Below, piece by piece: positions 43,368 through 52,401 of a DNA stretch of 64,000 nucleotides. The stretch is from NCBI RefSeq assembly GCF_003268475.1, contig NZ_MCIF01000002.1, positions 1,342,413 through 1,406,412 of the forward strand, given 5' to 3'. Position numbers and translations under genes: made by a program. The notes under the pieces are model-generated. The model was not told the DNA's origin. It worked only from the letters and a program-made list of their open reading frames with translations, and made no database searches. Positions within the stretch are counted from its first letter, which is position 1. Each line of letters opens with the position of its first letter. This DNA is from Thermogemmatispora tikiterensis. Lineage in GTDB: Bacteria; Chloroflexota; Ktedonobacteria; Ktedonobacterales; Ktedonobacteraceae.

Positions 43368-44681
43368 ATGGCATATATTCTCTTCCTGACTCTGTATTAC
43401 CCTCCAGAGAAAGGGGCAGCAGCTTCACGAATCAGTCAGTATGCTGAACATCTTGTGCAGCGAGGTCACCAGGTCACAGTCCTGACAACGGTGCCGAATT
43501 ATCCGACCGGCGTGGTCCCGCCAGAGTACCGTGGGCACCTGCTCCAGGAGGAGACGCGAGCTGGTGTGCGCGTGGTACGCGTTTGGAGCTACACGAGTCC
43601 CAACCGCGGCTTCCTGCGCCGTATCCTGGCTCATCTCTCCTTTGGCTGTCTGGCTCCCATCCTGGGAGCGCGCGCAGTCGGTCGTCCCGACCTGCTGGTT
43701 GTCGAGTCGCATCCCCTCTTTAATGCCATCGCTGGGCGTCTGCTGGCCCGCTGGAAAGGCAGCCCCTATGTGTTCACAGTCTCGGACCTCTGGCCGGAGT
43801 CGGCGGTGCAGCTTGGCGTACTACGCAATCGTCTGCTGATCCGCCTGGCCGAGTGGCTAGAGTGGTCCTCCTACGAGCGCGCCAGCCTGGTCTGGGTTCT
43901 TACCGAGGGGATACGTGATCAGCTGCTGCGCCGCGGTCTGGCAGCTGAGAAGATTTTCTTTCTGACGAACGGCGTTGATACGAGCAAGTTCTTCCCTCGT
44001 CCACAGGCCGAGGCGCGGCAACACCTGGGCTGGGAGGAGCGATTTACGGTGCTCTACGCTGGTACTCTTGGCATCTCTCATGGCTTGACCACCGTCCTGG
44101 ATGCCGCCGAGCAGCTGCGCTCCTATCCCGCAATTCGTATTCGCCTGGTCGGTGACGGCGGCGCCAAGCCCGAGCTGCTGGCTGAGGCGCGCCGACGCGG
44201 ACTGGAGAATGTCATCTTCATGGACCCGCTCCCTCACGAGCAAGTTCCTCTGCTGCTGGCCGCCGCCGATGCTTGTCTGATCATGATGCGCAAGCTCCCT
44301 CTCTTTGAGGGGGCCTTGCCCTGCAAAATGTACGAGGCCCTGGCCTGCGGACGCCCGATTTTGCTAGCCGTCGATGGGGAAGCCCGTCGGCTGGCCGAAG
44401 AGGCCGGCGCCGCTATTTTCGTCGAACCGGAAAACCCCACTGCCCTGGCTCAAGCCATTGTACAGCTCTATGAGCAGCCGGCCCTGGCTCAGGCTCTTAG
44501 CGCCCGCGGTCGCGCGCTGGCCGAGGAGCGTTTCGACTATGACCAACTGAGCGCCCGCCTCGACGCCCAAATCGCCGCCCTTTTGCCATCCTCTTCCTTC
44601 ACTCCAACACTGCCTTCTTTAGCGCAAGAACAGCAACATGAGCAAAAATACAAGGCGAATAAATCTATTTCATATAGATAG
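43368..44681 (+). CDS. Glycosyltransferase family 4 (WbuB-like)
   Basis: The 437-residue GT-B enzyme has a WbuB/FucNAc-transferase style N-terminus: ILFLTLYYPPEKGAAASRIS, RGHQVTVLTTVPNYPTGVVP, VWSYTSPNRGFLRR and VFTVSDLWPESAVQLGVL. The donor half shows FLTNGVDTSKFFP, LYAGTLGISHGLTTVLDAAE, LVGDGGAKPELL and the E-x7-E region LFEGALPCKMYEALACGRPI. It probably adds one of the amino sugars made by the preceding three genes to the lipid-linked chain. The ATG at 43368 lies about 70 nt after the dehydrogenase. Confidence 0.9.
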   Translation: MAYILFLTLYYPPEKGAAASRISQYAEHLVQRGHQVTVLTTVPNYPTGVVPPEYRGHLLQEETRAGVRVVRVWSYTSPNRGFLRRILAHLSFGCLAPILGARAVGRPDLLVVESHPLFNAIAGRLLARWKGSPYVFTVSDLWPESAVQLGVLRNRLLIRLAEWLEWSSYERASLVWVLTEGIRDQLLRRGLAAEKIFFLTNGVDTSKFFPRPQAEARQHLGWEERFTVLYAGTLGISHGLTTVLDAAEQLRSYPAIRIRLVGDGGAKPELLAEARRRGLENVIFMDPLPHEQVPLLLAAADACLIMMRKLPLFEGALPCKMYEALACGRPILLAVDGEARRLAEEAGAAIFVEPENPTALAQAIVQLYEQPALAQALSARGRALAEERFDYDQLSARLDAQIAALLPSSSFTPTLPSLAQEQQHEQKYKANKSISYR

Positions 44682-44728
44682 ATAGAAAGGTAGCAGATGT
44701 CTGGCATAGGAGAGAAAGGGAGGAAGAT

Positions 44729-46270
44729 ATGTTAAAAGAGCAAGAATATCAGCAGCAAAGCGAACCAGTGTCGAGGCAAAGTTATCAGGGTAGCGCCGCC
44801 ATTCTGGCTTTGTCCACCACCTCTCACTGTGAGCAGAGGCAGCTTGGCCTGCGAACGAGACGGCGCATCTCCAGCAACGACTGGCGGCTCATTCTGATTG
44901 GCGGCGATAGTCTACTATTGCTGGTGACCTTCACCCTGCTGATAGTACACAATCAGCCACCAGTGGAAAGCAGTAGTCGCCTGATCACACCCTGGGAAAC
45001 GCACCTCGCCTGGATCGGCTGCGCTGGGCTTCTCTGGGGCTTTGCCGCCCGCCTGACCCGCGCCTACGACCTCAATGGCATGTCAAGCCGCCTGGTCAGC
45101 CCTCTACGAGCTATCATTACACTGCTCCTACTGGCCGGCCTCTGGTTTGCCCTGAGCGCCACACTGGAAGGCCACGCCTTGCGTTCCTTGCTGCTCACAA
45201 CTCTCTCCTTTACCGGTGTCAGTCTTCCTCTGATCGCCGGCTGGCACCTCGCCATCGCCCAATGCTTGCACATGCCTCCCTTTCGGCGCCAGGGGGTGAT
45301 TGTCGGGCTCAACACCATCGGCGAAGCAATTGCACGAGAGCTGCAAGCTGCTCCCAGACGCTCAACCATCGATATCGTGGGCTATATCACAGAGGAGGAG
45401 AACCCACTGGCGCAGGCCGAGCCTGAGCGGCAGCTGCCTCTGCCCATTCTGGGCGGACGAGCTACGCTGCAGCGCTTGATTGAGCAGCAAGCCATTGACG
45501 TGCTGATTATGGCCACCGAGTATCAGGAGAATCCAGCCCTGGTACAGGACGCCATCACTGGGACCCACCTGGGGATCTCACTGGTACCCGCCCTCTGCGT
45601 CTATGAGAACGTCAGCGGCAAGATCCCTGTGGAGCAGATCGGGGGACAATGGTATATTGCCTTGCCAGGTGCCAACCTTTCTCCTCTCTACCTCTGCTGG
45701 CGCAAAGCACTCGATTTCACCTTTGGTCTCTTAGGCTTGCTGGTACTGATCTTGCTGCTGCCGCCACTGGCACTACTGATCCGTCTTGATTCGCCCGGTC
45801 CCCTCTTCCACTGTCAAGAGCGCCTGGGCAAGAATGGGCGCAAGTTCAAGATGTACAAATTCCGCTCAATGCACGTCGATGCCGAACCAGAGGGAAAGGC
45901 GATGTGGGCCAGCCACAACGATGCACGGGTGACACGAGTAGGACGCTTTCTGCGGGCAACTCACCTTGACGAGCTTCCCCAGGTCCTCAATATTCTGCGC
46001 GGGGAGATGAGCCTGATCGGCCCACGGCCCGAGCGGGAAGAGTTTGTGACCGTCCTGGAAAAAACGATCCCCTTCTATCGCTGCCGGCTGAGCGTTCCCC
46101 CGGGCCTAACAGGCTGGGCTCAGGTCAAATATCACTATACTTTTACCAGTCAGCAGGCACTGGAAAAGCTACAATACGATCTCTATTATATTAAGCACCA
46201 ATCATATATACTAGATATTCTAATTCTTTTAAGAACGATTATTGAAGTGATTAAATTGCGCGGTGTCTAA
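44729..46270 (+). CDS. Polyprenyl glycosylphosphotransferase, long WbaP-type initiating enzyme
   Basis: This 513-residue enzyme has about four N-terminal hydrophobic segments, a cytosolic CoA-binding-like domain (QGVIVGLNTIGEAIARELQA, about 189-208) and a further membrane segment before the catalytic domain. Catalytic motifs are DSPGPLFHCQERLGKNGRKF, KMYKFRSMHVDAE, THLDELPQVLNILRGEMSLI, GPRPEREEF and PPGLTGWAQVKY. It transfers a sugar phosphate to undecaprenyl phosphate to start repeat-unit synthesis. The last 20 codons are strikingly AT-rich compared with the rest of the gene. AGGGAGGAAG lies just upstream of the ATG. Confidence 0.92.
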   Translation: MLKEQEYQQQSEPVSRQSYQGSAAILALSTTSHCEQRQLGLRTRRRISSNDWRLILIGGDSLLLLVTFTLLIVHNQPPVESSSRLITPWETHLAWIGCAGLLWGFAARLTRAYDLNGMSSRLVSPLRAIITLLLLAGLWFALSATLEGHALRSLLLTTLSFTGVSLPLIAGWHLAIAQCLHMPPFRRQGVIVGLNTIGEAIARELQAAPRRSTIDIVGYITEEENPLAQAEPERQLPLPILGGRATLQRLIEQQAIDVLIMATEYQENPALVQDAITGTHLGISLVPALCVYENVSGKIPVEQIGGQWYIALPGANLSPLYLCWRKALDFTFGLLGLLVLILLLPPLALLIRLDSPGPLFHCQERLGKNGRKFKMYKFRSMHVDAEPEGKAMWASHNDARVTRVGRFLRATHLDELPQVLNILRGEMSLIGPRPEREEFVTVLEKTIPFYRCRLSVPPGLTGWAQVKYHYTFTSQQALEKLQYDLYYIKHQSYILDILILLRTIIEVIKLRGV

Positions 46271-46523
46271 GTGCTTCGCCCGCTGAGAGCCAGCACTTTT
46301 GCGCGGAGATCCCCGCACGAAAGGAGGCAGGCAGATAGGCCGGTGTTTCTGGGGAGAAGAGGAACCAGCCCTGGCCCAGCCCAGCACCGAATCTGCTCAT
46401 TCGGGGAACAGGACCTTCTTACCACTCTTTCCCCAGAAGTTTACAATTCTCAGCCAGGATCGATACATATAACAATGAGAGCAAAGACAGGGCAAAGGTA
46501 TCTGCAAGAGAGGAACACCTAGA

Positions 46524-48581
46524 ATGACGATTGCTCAGTACGCAGCCGTGCTAGCCAAGCGCTGGTGGCTGGTTGTCATCTGCTGCATGGCGGTCGGCAT
46601 CGGGGCCCTGATCGCCAGCAAGCTGATGACTCCCCTCTACCAGGCGTCGGTCCTCATGCAAGTCACCGTTCGCACGGGCAACAATTTGGCTGACTATAAT
46701 AATCTTTTGGCCAGCGACCAGCTTGTCGATACCGAGGCGACACTGGTCACGAGCCAGCCAGTCCTTACAGCAGTGGCTTCCCATTATCCAGGCTTGAGCG
46801 CTTCCACGCTGGCCTCGCGTGTCTCCACTACTACAGAGACAAATACGCAGCTATTCAAGATCTCTGTCCTGGATGAAAGTCCAACGCGGGCCGCGGCCCT
46901 AGCTAATGATATAGCTCAGACATTTATTCAGCAACAAGATGCCGCTATCCAGCAAGACAATCAACGTTCTCAACAACAGCTACAACAAGAGCTTACTTCT
47001 ACAGAGCAGCAAATCAACAGCGTTAGCGATCAGATCAGCAAAATTGAGAGTACCACTAATGATCAGCAGCAGATCAGCATGCTGCAAGCCCGGCTCAAGG
47101 CTCTGCAGGACCGCTATTCTCAGGTTCAGGATGCTCTTGTTCAACTGGAGTTGACCGAAGCGGAAAACGGGAATTTTCTGCGTGTTGTCCAGCAGGCCTC
47201 TCCCCCGACCAGTCCAGCTCAGCCACGTATCTTACTTAACACCGGGGCAGGGCTGGTAACTGGCCTTCTCATCGGCGTGCTACTAGCGCTGCTGCTGGAA
47301 CAGCTTGATACACGGGTGCGTACCGGCGAGCTGCTGGCTCAGCTCTTCGGCTACCCCGTTCTCGCGACCGTCTGGCGAGTGCGCTCCTCGGAGGAGAAAG
47401 AGATCTTTAATCCCAAGGAGCATGCTGGCCTCATTGAGTCCTATCGCATCCTTCGCACGAACATCGGTTTCTCTTCTATTGATACACCTGTCAACTATCT
47501 CTTAATCACCAGCTCTGTGCCGGGAGAGGGCAAGAGCACGGTTGCCGCGAATCTGGCTATTTTTATGGCGAAGGCGGGGAAGCGGACTCTGCTTGTGGAT
47601 GCTGACATGCGCCGCCCAATGCTGCATCGCCTCTTTGGGGTCTCCGCTGCTGAAGCCGGCCTGAGCAGCGCTATTATGGCCATGAGTCAGTCATCGACGA
47701 CGCCCTTGCCAAGCGTCTCGTCTTCACGCCAGCGCCCAACTGAGCAGGGAGGTATTCTCGATAGCTTTCTCTATGAGACCAGCACTACCAATCTCTGGCT
47801 GATGCCAGCCGGGCATCTCCCTCCAAATCCGCCCGAGCTGTTGGATTCGCAGGCCATGCGTAACCTGCTATCGAACCTGGCGGATTACTATTTCGATATC
47901 GTGATCTTCGATGCACCGCCGCTGTTAGGCCTGGCCGATGCCAGTATCCTGGCTTCACGGGTCGATAGCGCTCTCTTAGTGGTCGACATCACGCGCTCTC
48001 GGAAAGAGCATATCCGCCAGGCGCGCGCCCTCCTGCGCCAGACAGGCGTACGCATCATCGGCTGTGTTGTCAATAAGCAGCAACAGCAGCGCGGTAGTAT
48101 CACCCCCTACTACTACCAGGCAGCAGGCGATGAGCACAGTGAACAGGCAGGAGCGGAACTGACAAGCAGCCGCTGGAGACAGGAACACCAGCAGGCCGCG
48201 CTGGCGAGAAGAGAGCACTCTCCGGCTGCCGCAAGGGGAGTACATCAACCTTCATCCGCACCACAGCCGACAGGAATGCCTGCAACGGCCAGCCAGCAGC
48301 GCACTGGGTCAAGTCAGTCACTGACGGAGCCAGCCACTCCTGCCCAGGTTCAGCGAGTCATGACCTCCGTGACCGGGATCGGATCAGGGTCGGACGGGAA
48401 AAGTTCGCCGGTCCCAGCTCGTCCGCGCCTGACACGCGAGCGTCCCGGCAGTCCCAACGCTCCAGCGGAGGCAGCCGAAGGCCCTGCTCCACGTCCAGGA
48501 CAGCGTGGCTCCGATATTACTGAGCTGAAAACGCTGGAGATGCCTTCGATAGAACCGCATAGACAGCGCGGAGAGCGATAA
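46524..48581 (+). CDS. Wzc-like polysaccharide co-polymerase with BY-kinase domain
   Basis: The 685-residue protein has a Wzz domain with TM1 (about 15-35), a periplasm-type coiled coil (about 140-215) and TM2 (about 236-260), fused to a kinase domain. The kinase has an intact Walker A SSVPGEGKSTVAANLA (about 330-345), Walker A' LLVDADMRRPMLHRLFG and Walker B DIVIFDAPPLLGLADA. A tyrosine cluster YYY sits at about 529-531. Unlike textbook Wzc, this cluster is followed by about 150 residues of Pro/Ser/Gln-rich sequence. Family role: cycles of autophosphorylation control polymer length and export. In contrast to the split and degenerate pair at 1263-3286, this one looks catalytically complete. 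Confidence 0.9.
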   Translation: MTIAQYAAVLAKRWWLVVICCMAVGIGALIASKLMTPLYQASVLMQVTVRTGNNLADYNNLLASDQLVDTEATLVTSQPVLTAVASHYPGLSASTLASRVSTTTETNTQLFKISVLDESPTRAAALANDIAQTFIQQQDAAIQQDNQRSQQQLQQELTSTEQQINSVSDQISKIESTTNDQQQISMLQARLKALQDRYSQVQDALVQLELTEAENGNFLRVVQQASPPTSPAQPRILLNTGAGLVTGLLIGVLLALLLEQLDTRVRTGELLAQLFGYPVLATVWRVRSSEEKEIFNPKEHAGLIESYRILRTNIGFSSIDTPVNYLLITSSVPGEGKSTVAANLAIFMAKAGKRTLLVDADMRRPMLHRLFGVSAAEAGLSSAIMAMSQSSTTPLPSVSSSRQRPTEQGGILDSFLYETSTTNLWLMPAGHLPPNPPELLDSQAMRNLLSNLADYYFDIVIFDAPPLLGLADASILASRVDSALLVVDITRSRKEHIRQARALLRQTGVRIIGCVVNKQQQQRGSITPYYYQAAGDEHSEQAGAELTSSRWRQEHQQAALARREHSPAAARGVHQPSSAPQPTGMPATASQQRTGSSQSLTEPATPAQVQRVMTSVTGIGSGSDGKSSPVPARPRLTRERPGSPNAPAEAAEGPAPRPGQRGSDITELKTLEMPSIEPHRQRGER

Positions 48582-48586
48582 GGACT

Positions 48587-50107
48587 ATGAGCATCGTTCA
48601 GAAGACAACCCAGCGCTCAATGTCAAGCGAGCGTGGAGGGAGGGAGCTGATCGCTCCCTCCACAGGGCATGTTGCTCTCCTCATCGGGGCTTTGATCCTG
48701 ATGGGCATGCTGGAAGTTTTCGCTCCTTTACTCGTCGGGACAGTCATTCCTTCCACCAGTGTGACCCGCCAGGCCGCCTCGATGTCAACAGCCTTGATCG
48801 CCGGCCTGCTATTTTTAGTTTTGCTGCTTTACCTGCGCTGCGACGAGATTCTGGCGGTGGCCGTTGCCCTGATTCATCTCTACCTTGACTTCTATATGTC
48901 CCTCATCGCGACAGCTCAGCTGCTCGCGCTCGTCCTTTTGCTGGTGTTCTTCCTCGGTCGCTCACAGCAGCGTCCTTGGGCAGAACCTCGTCCACTCTGG
49001 CTCTGGCTCCTCTTTTTAGGCCTGACTTTCTTTCCCTCCCTACGCGGAGCCACAAATTTGGATGATGCTCTCTTCTATTATCCGAATGTCATCGCCGGTT
49101 CCTTCCTTTTCTTCTGGCTGGGTCTGAATACGGCACGTAATCTGAAAAGCCTCTGGCTGGTCATGGAATTCCTGGCCGCCTTTGGTGCTTTGATCGCTGC
49201 TCATACGATTGTAATCGCGCTGACAGGCAAATTTATCCTGGGCACCTCCCTTCACGACCCATTCCTGAAGAGCGTTTCGAATTTCACTCTCGGCGATACC
49301 GGTGTACAACGCGTAGGGGGCTTCTTTATAGACCCGAATTGGAATGGGACCTTCTTCGCCTTCGTGCTCTTCATTCCTCTGGGCCTCTACGCACACAGTC
49401 GCTCCTGGCTGGCCCGCCTGCTTTATCTGGGTGAGGCACTACTGATTGGGCCTGCGCTGCTCTTCACATTCAGCGGTGGCGCCTGGGTAGCTGCCTGCTG
49501 CGGCCTGGCCTTCTTCCTGCTCTTCGTGGACAGCTGGAAGCTACGCCTGCAGATCGTTTTGAGCATCTTTCTCGTCTCACTCATCTTGATTCTCTTCTTC
49601 TTCGATCAGCTCCAGCTCCTCTTCGCTCATCTGACAGGCCAAGGAGAGCTATCACTGCGCCTGGGCGCCTGGGAAACGGCTTTGAATGTGATTATGGCTT
49701 ATCCACTCACAGGCGTGGGTTTCGGCTTGAGCATCTACATGCAGGTCTCAGATCCCTACCGCTCGCCACTTCAGTATGTGCCGCTGGCACATCCCCACGA
49801 TTCCTATCTGGAATTTGGGGCGATGGGCGGCCTGCCAGTCTTAGCAGTCTTCCTCGCACTCTTGATCTGCTACCTGTGGAAGGCCTGGCGCACCTGGCGT
49901 CTCTGTGATCAGCGCCATCGCGCACTGCTTGCCGGGGGCCTGGCTGCCGTTGGAGCGCTGTGCATCAATAGCATCAGCATCAATGGCTGGACTCTGCCAC
50001 CCCTGGCCTGCTTCGGCTGGCTCATGTTGGGCCTGCTCTCTTCTCCTCTGCTCCTGGCTAGCCTGGCCCCCACTTCCGCCATGATGGATACGCCCATGCG
50101 CGATTAA
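48587..50107 (+). CDS. O-antigen ligase/polymerase family membrane protein
   Basis: The 506-residue protein has about twelve hydrophobic segments. The Wzy_C-type block is near residues 330-410: GELSLRLGAWETALNVIMAY, PLTGVGFGLSIYM and AHPHDSYLEFGAMGGLPVLA, where the conserved HNxYLE/HDSYLE and GxGFG features are seen. It probably polymerises or ligates the glycan made by this locus. The ATG is 5 nt after the Wzc stop with AAGGA upstream, so the two are coupled. Confidence 0.87.
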   Translation: MSIVQKTTQRSMSSERGGRELIAPSTGHVALLIGALILMGMLEVFAPLLVGTVIPSTSVTRQAASMSTALIAGLLFLVLLLYLRCDEILAVAVALIHLYLDFYMSLIATAQLLALVLLLVFFLGRSQQRPWAEPRPLWLWLLFLGLTFFPSLRGATNLDDALFYYPNVIAGSFLFFWLGLNTARNLKSLWLVMEFLAAFGALIAAHTIVIALTGKFILGTSLHDPFLKSVSNFTLGDTGVQRVGGFFIDPNWNGTFFAFVLFIPLGLYAHSRSWLARLLYLGEALLIGPALLFTFSGGAWVAACCGLAFFLLFVDSWKLRLQIVLSIFLVSLILILFFFDQLQLLFAHLTGQGELSLRLGAWETALNVIMAYPLTGVGFGLSIYMQVSDPYRSPLQYVPLAHPHDSYLEFGAMGGLPVLAVFLALLICYLWKAWRTWRLCDQRHRALLAGGLAAVGALCINSISINGWTLPPLACFGWLMLGLLSSPLLLASLAPTSAMMDTPMRD

Positions 50108-50154
50108 TATATCTGATCTCTTCTAACTGACAGGTGCATCTCTGGAGAAGATCT

Positions 50155-52401
50155 ATGTCTATCTCTTATGAGTATGAAAAAGTGCGTAGTGGTAGTGAGC
50201 GCCAGGAAGGCGGCTGGCCTCAACAGCCCGGCCCCTATCCTGCAGCGGTTCTAGAGCTTTGTCTAAGCCTGAGCAACCCACTGGCTGCCAGTACGATCGC
50301 CTTACCAACAGCCTGGCGCGCTCTGGACCATTGGAATCGCTATCTAGAGAGCGGTGATCACCAGGAAAGGGATCTCTTCCTTGAAGAAACCAGGCACTTG
50401 CTCGCTTTGGAGCAGCCTCTCAACAATGGAGCTGGCGGCTGGTTGCTAGTCTCGACTCGACCCGGTGGCAGGGTGGCGCTTTGCCTCTCCGCCCTTATGC
50501 AGAGCTGCGCCCTGGCCGTCTTGCTGCGCGCTCTGAGTATGACTGGTGACCAGGTTCATGCATTGGCGCTGGAGCGCTGTCTGGAAACCTTCCGTTGCGA
50601 TATCCTGGATGGAGGTATTTGCTCCCCGCTCTATGCTGACGGGATCTTTTTCGAGGAGCTGGCGCTTTATCCGGCCCTCCACAGCTTCAACGGCATGGCT
50701 TTGGCCTTGCTCAGCCTCCACGAGCTGATACTGTATTGGCCCGCTTGCGATGAGGCGAGTCGACAGCTTTTCCAGCAAGCTCTCACTACCTTTGAGCAGA
50801 GTTTGAGTGAGTTCTCCGGGCCTTTTTGGCCCTATCGTGACCTGGCCACGCGCCATCTGGCAACGCCCCAGGAGCTAACTCTCCAGATTGCTTTGCTGGA
50901 CGCCCTGGCGACCTCGACGAAGAGCGAGGTTTGTGCCCACGCCCTCCAGCGCTGGCAACGTTATGCGAGAAGCCGGCAGGGCCGCCTGCGCTACCGCTGG
51001 TGGCATACCCGGCATTCCTTGAGTGCACGTCTCTGGCGTCGCTGGCAACCGCGCCTTTTTCCACGCCCGCTGGACTCCTCCAACCAGCTGCGCGTCTGCG
51101 TCCCTCTCCCGGCTTTTCCAGCCATCGGTGGGGTTCTCACGGTCCTGGAAGGCATTGAAGAGGCCATGCAGGGCCATTGGAGAATGGAATATCTCACACG
51201 AGCCATTACTGACCAGGAGACTGGTAGGTATATAATCCATCGCTTTGGCCGCTCCTGGATGGGCGCCTCCCACTTCCCGTTTGTCTGGTTCTATGTCTTG
51301 ACCGGCGCCGCCAGGCTGTTTGCTTTGCTACGCCAGGGGACAGCTTTTGACCTTGTACTGCCGCAGGATGCAGTCTTCTCTGCCTTGCTCTCCGCCCCAC
51401 TGGGACGCCTGGCCGGTGCACGCGTGATTTGTATTGATCACGGTCATCTGACGCTGCTCCAGGAAGATATTCATCCACTACACCTGGCCGAGCGCAGGCG
51501 TCTGCTCGCTCATCGCAGTCGCCTGCGCCGCTTTATCGGGCGTGTGCAGGAGTGGTGCTACTGGCCCTCCTATCGCCTGATGCTCCGCTTAGCAGCCCGA
51601 TGTGTTGACCAGTATCTGGTGCCAGGCGTCGCGGGCGATGGCGTGGAGACGATGGCAGCACGTTTCGGTATCCCCGCCAGCCGCGTGGTGCGCTTCGCCA
51701 GCATGGTCAATATCGAGCGCTATCCAGTGCCCTCTGAGGAGGAGCGCGCGCGTCGCCGCCAAGAATATGGGTTAAGGCAGGACGATATGGTGGTGGCCAT
51801 CGCCTGCCGCCTTACGCCAGAGAAAGGCCTTGATCTCGCGCTGGCCAGCCTGGCTCGTGCCCTGGAGCATTTACAGCCCGGTACCCGAGCCAGGGTGCGC
51901 CTGATGATTGCCGGCGATGGACCTTTGCGCCCGGAGCTTGAGCAGACGATTGATCAGCTCCAGCTCCAGGAGCATTGTGCTCTCTGGGGCGAGCTGCCTG
52001 CGCCTGAGATTGCCCGGCTCCTTTCGATCAGCGATATTTTTCTCTACACTAGTACCCGCGGCGCTTGCTTCTCAATGGCCGTACTGGAGGCAATGGCCGC
52101 AGGCTGCGCAGTGATTGCTTCAACCCGTCCGCCCTCGAATGCGCTGCTGCTTGCCGAGGGACGCGGCATTGCAGTCAGACCGGCTGATATAGAGGAGACC
52201 GCCAACGCGCTCGTACGCTTGCTCGCCAACCCTGCTCTCTGCCGCCAGATGGGTCAGGCCGCTCGGGCCTATATTGCCGATCGACACAGTCCCGAGGCTT
52301 TCCGACGGGTTCTGCTCCGGGCCTCTGGCTGGGCAGCTCTGGAGCAGATCACTACAGAAACGGTGGCCCGTACCGGCCTAGAGGGGGAAGTTGAGGATTG
52401 A
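50155..52401 (+). CDS. Fusion of glucuronyl C5-epimerase-like domain and GT4 glycosyltransferase
   Basis: The protein has about 748 residues in two parts. The N-terminal 300 residues look like the alpha/alpha-barrel C5-epimerase C-terminal domain (PF06662 type): GGWLLVSTRPGGRVALCLSA, MQSCALAVLLRALSMTGDQV, LDGGICSPLYADGIFFEELA and LHSFNGMALALLSLHELILY, which matches the family's FEEYP...LNGFxxALxGLYD pattern. The C-terminal 430 residues are a GT4: ICIDHGHLTLLQEDIHPL, a donor domain with AIACRLTPEKGLDLALASLA, LMIAGDGPLRPELEQ and FLYTSTRGACFSMAVLEAMA. GGAGAAG lies directly before the ATG at 50155. The stop overlaps the flippase start. Confidence 0.8.
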   Translation: MSISYEYEKVRSGSERQEGGWPQQPGPYPAAVLELCLSLSNPLAASTIALPTAWRALDHWNRYLESGDHQERDLFLEETRHLLALEQPLNNGAGGWLLVSTRPGGRVALCLSALMQSCALAVLLRALSMTGDQVHALALERCLETFRCDILDGGICSPLYADGIFFEELALYPALHSFNGMALALLSLHELILYWPACDEASRQLFQQALTTFEQSLSEFSGPFWPYRDLATRHLATPQELTLQIALLDALATSTKSEVCAHALQRWQRYARSRQGRLRYRWWHTRHSLSARLWRRWQPRLFPRPLDSSNQLRVCVPLPAFPAIGGVLTVLEGIEEAMQGHWRMEYLTRAITDQETGRYIIHRFGRSWMGASHFPFVWFYVLTGAARLFALLRQGTAFDLVLPQDAVFSALLSAPLGRLAGARVICIDHGHLTLLQEDIHPLHLAERRRLLAHRSRLRRFIGRVQEWCYWPSYRLMLRLAARCVDQYLVPGVAGDGVETMAARFGIPASRVVRFASMVNIERYPVPSEEERARRRQEYGLRQDDMVVAIACRLTPEKGLDLALASLARALEHLQPGTRARVRLMIAGDGPLRPELEQTIDQLQLQEHCALWGELPAPEIARLLSISDIFLYTSTRGACFSMAVLEAMAAGCAVIASTRPPSNALLLAEGRGIAVRPADIEETANALVRLLANPALCRQMGQAARAYIADRHSPEAFRRVLLRASGWAALEQITTETVARTGLEGEVED

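Noticed and set aside
46271..46522. 83-codon frame between the initiating transferase and Wzc
   Set aside because: Starts directly at the previous stop with GTG, has no ribosome site of its own and no recognisable features.
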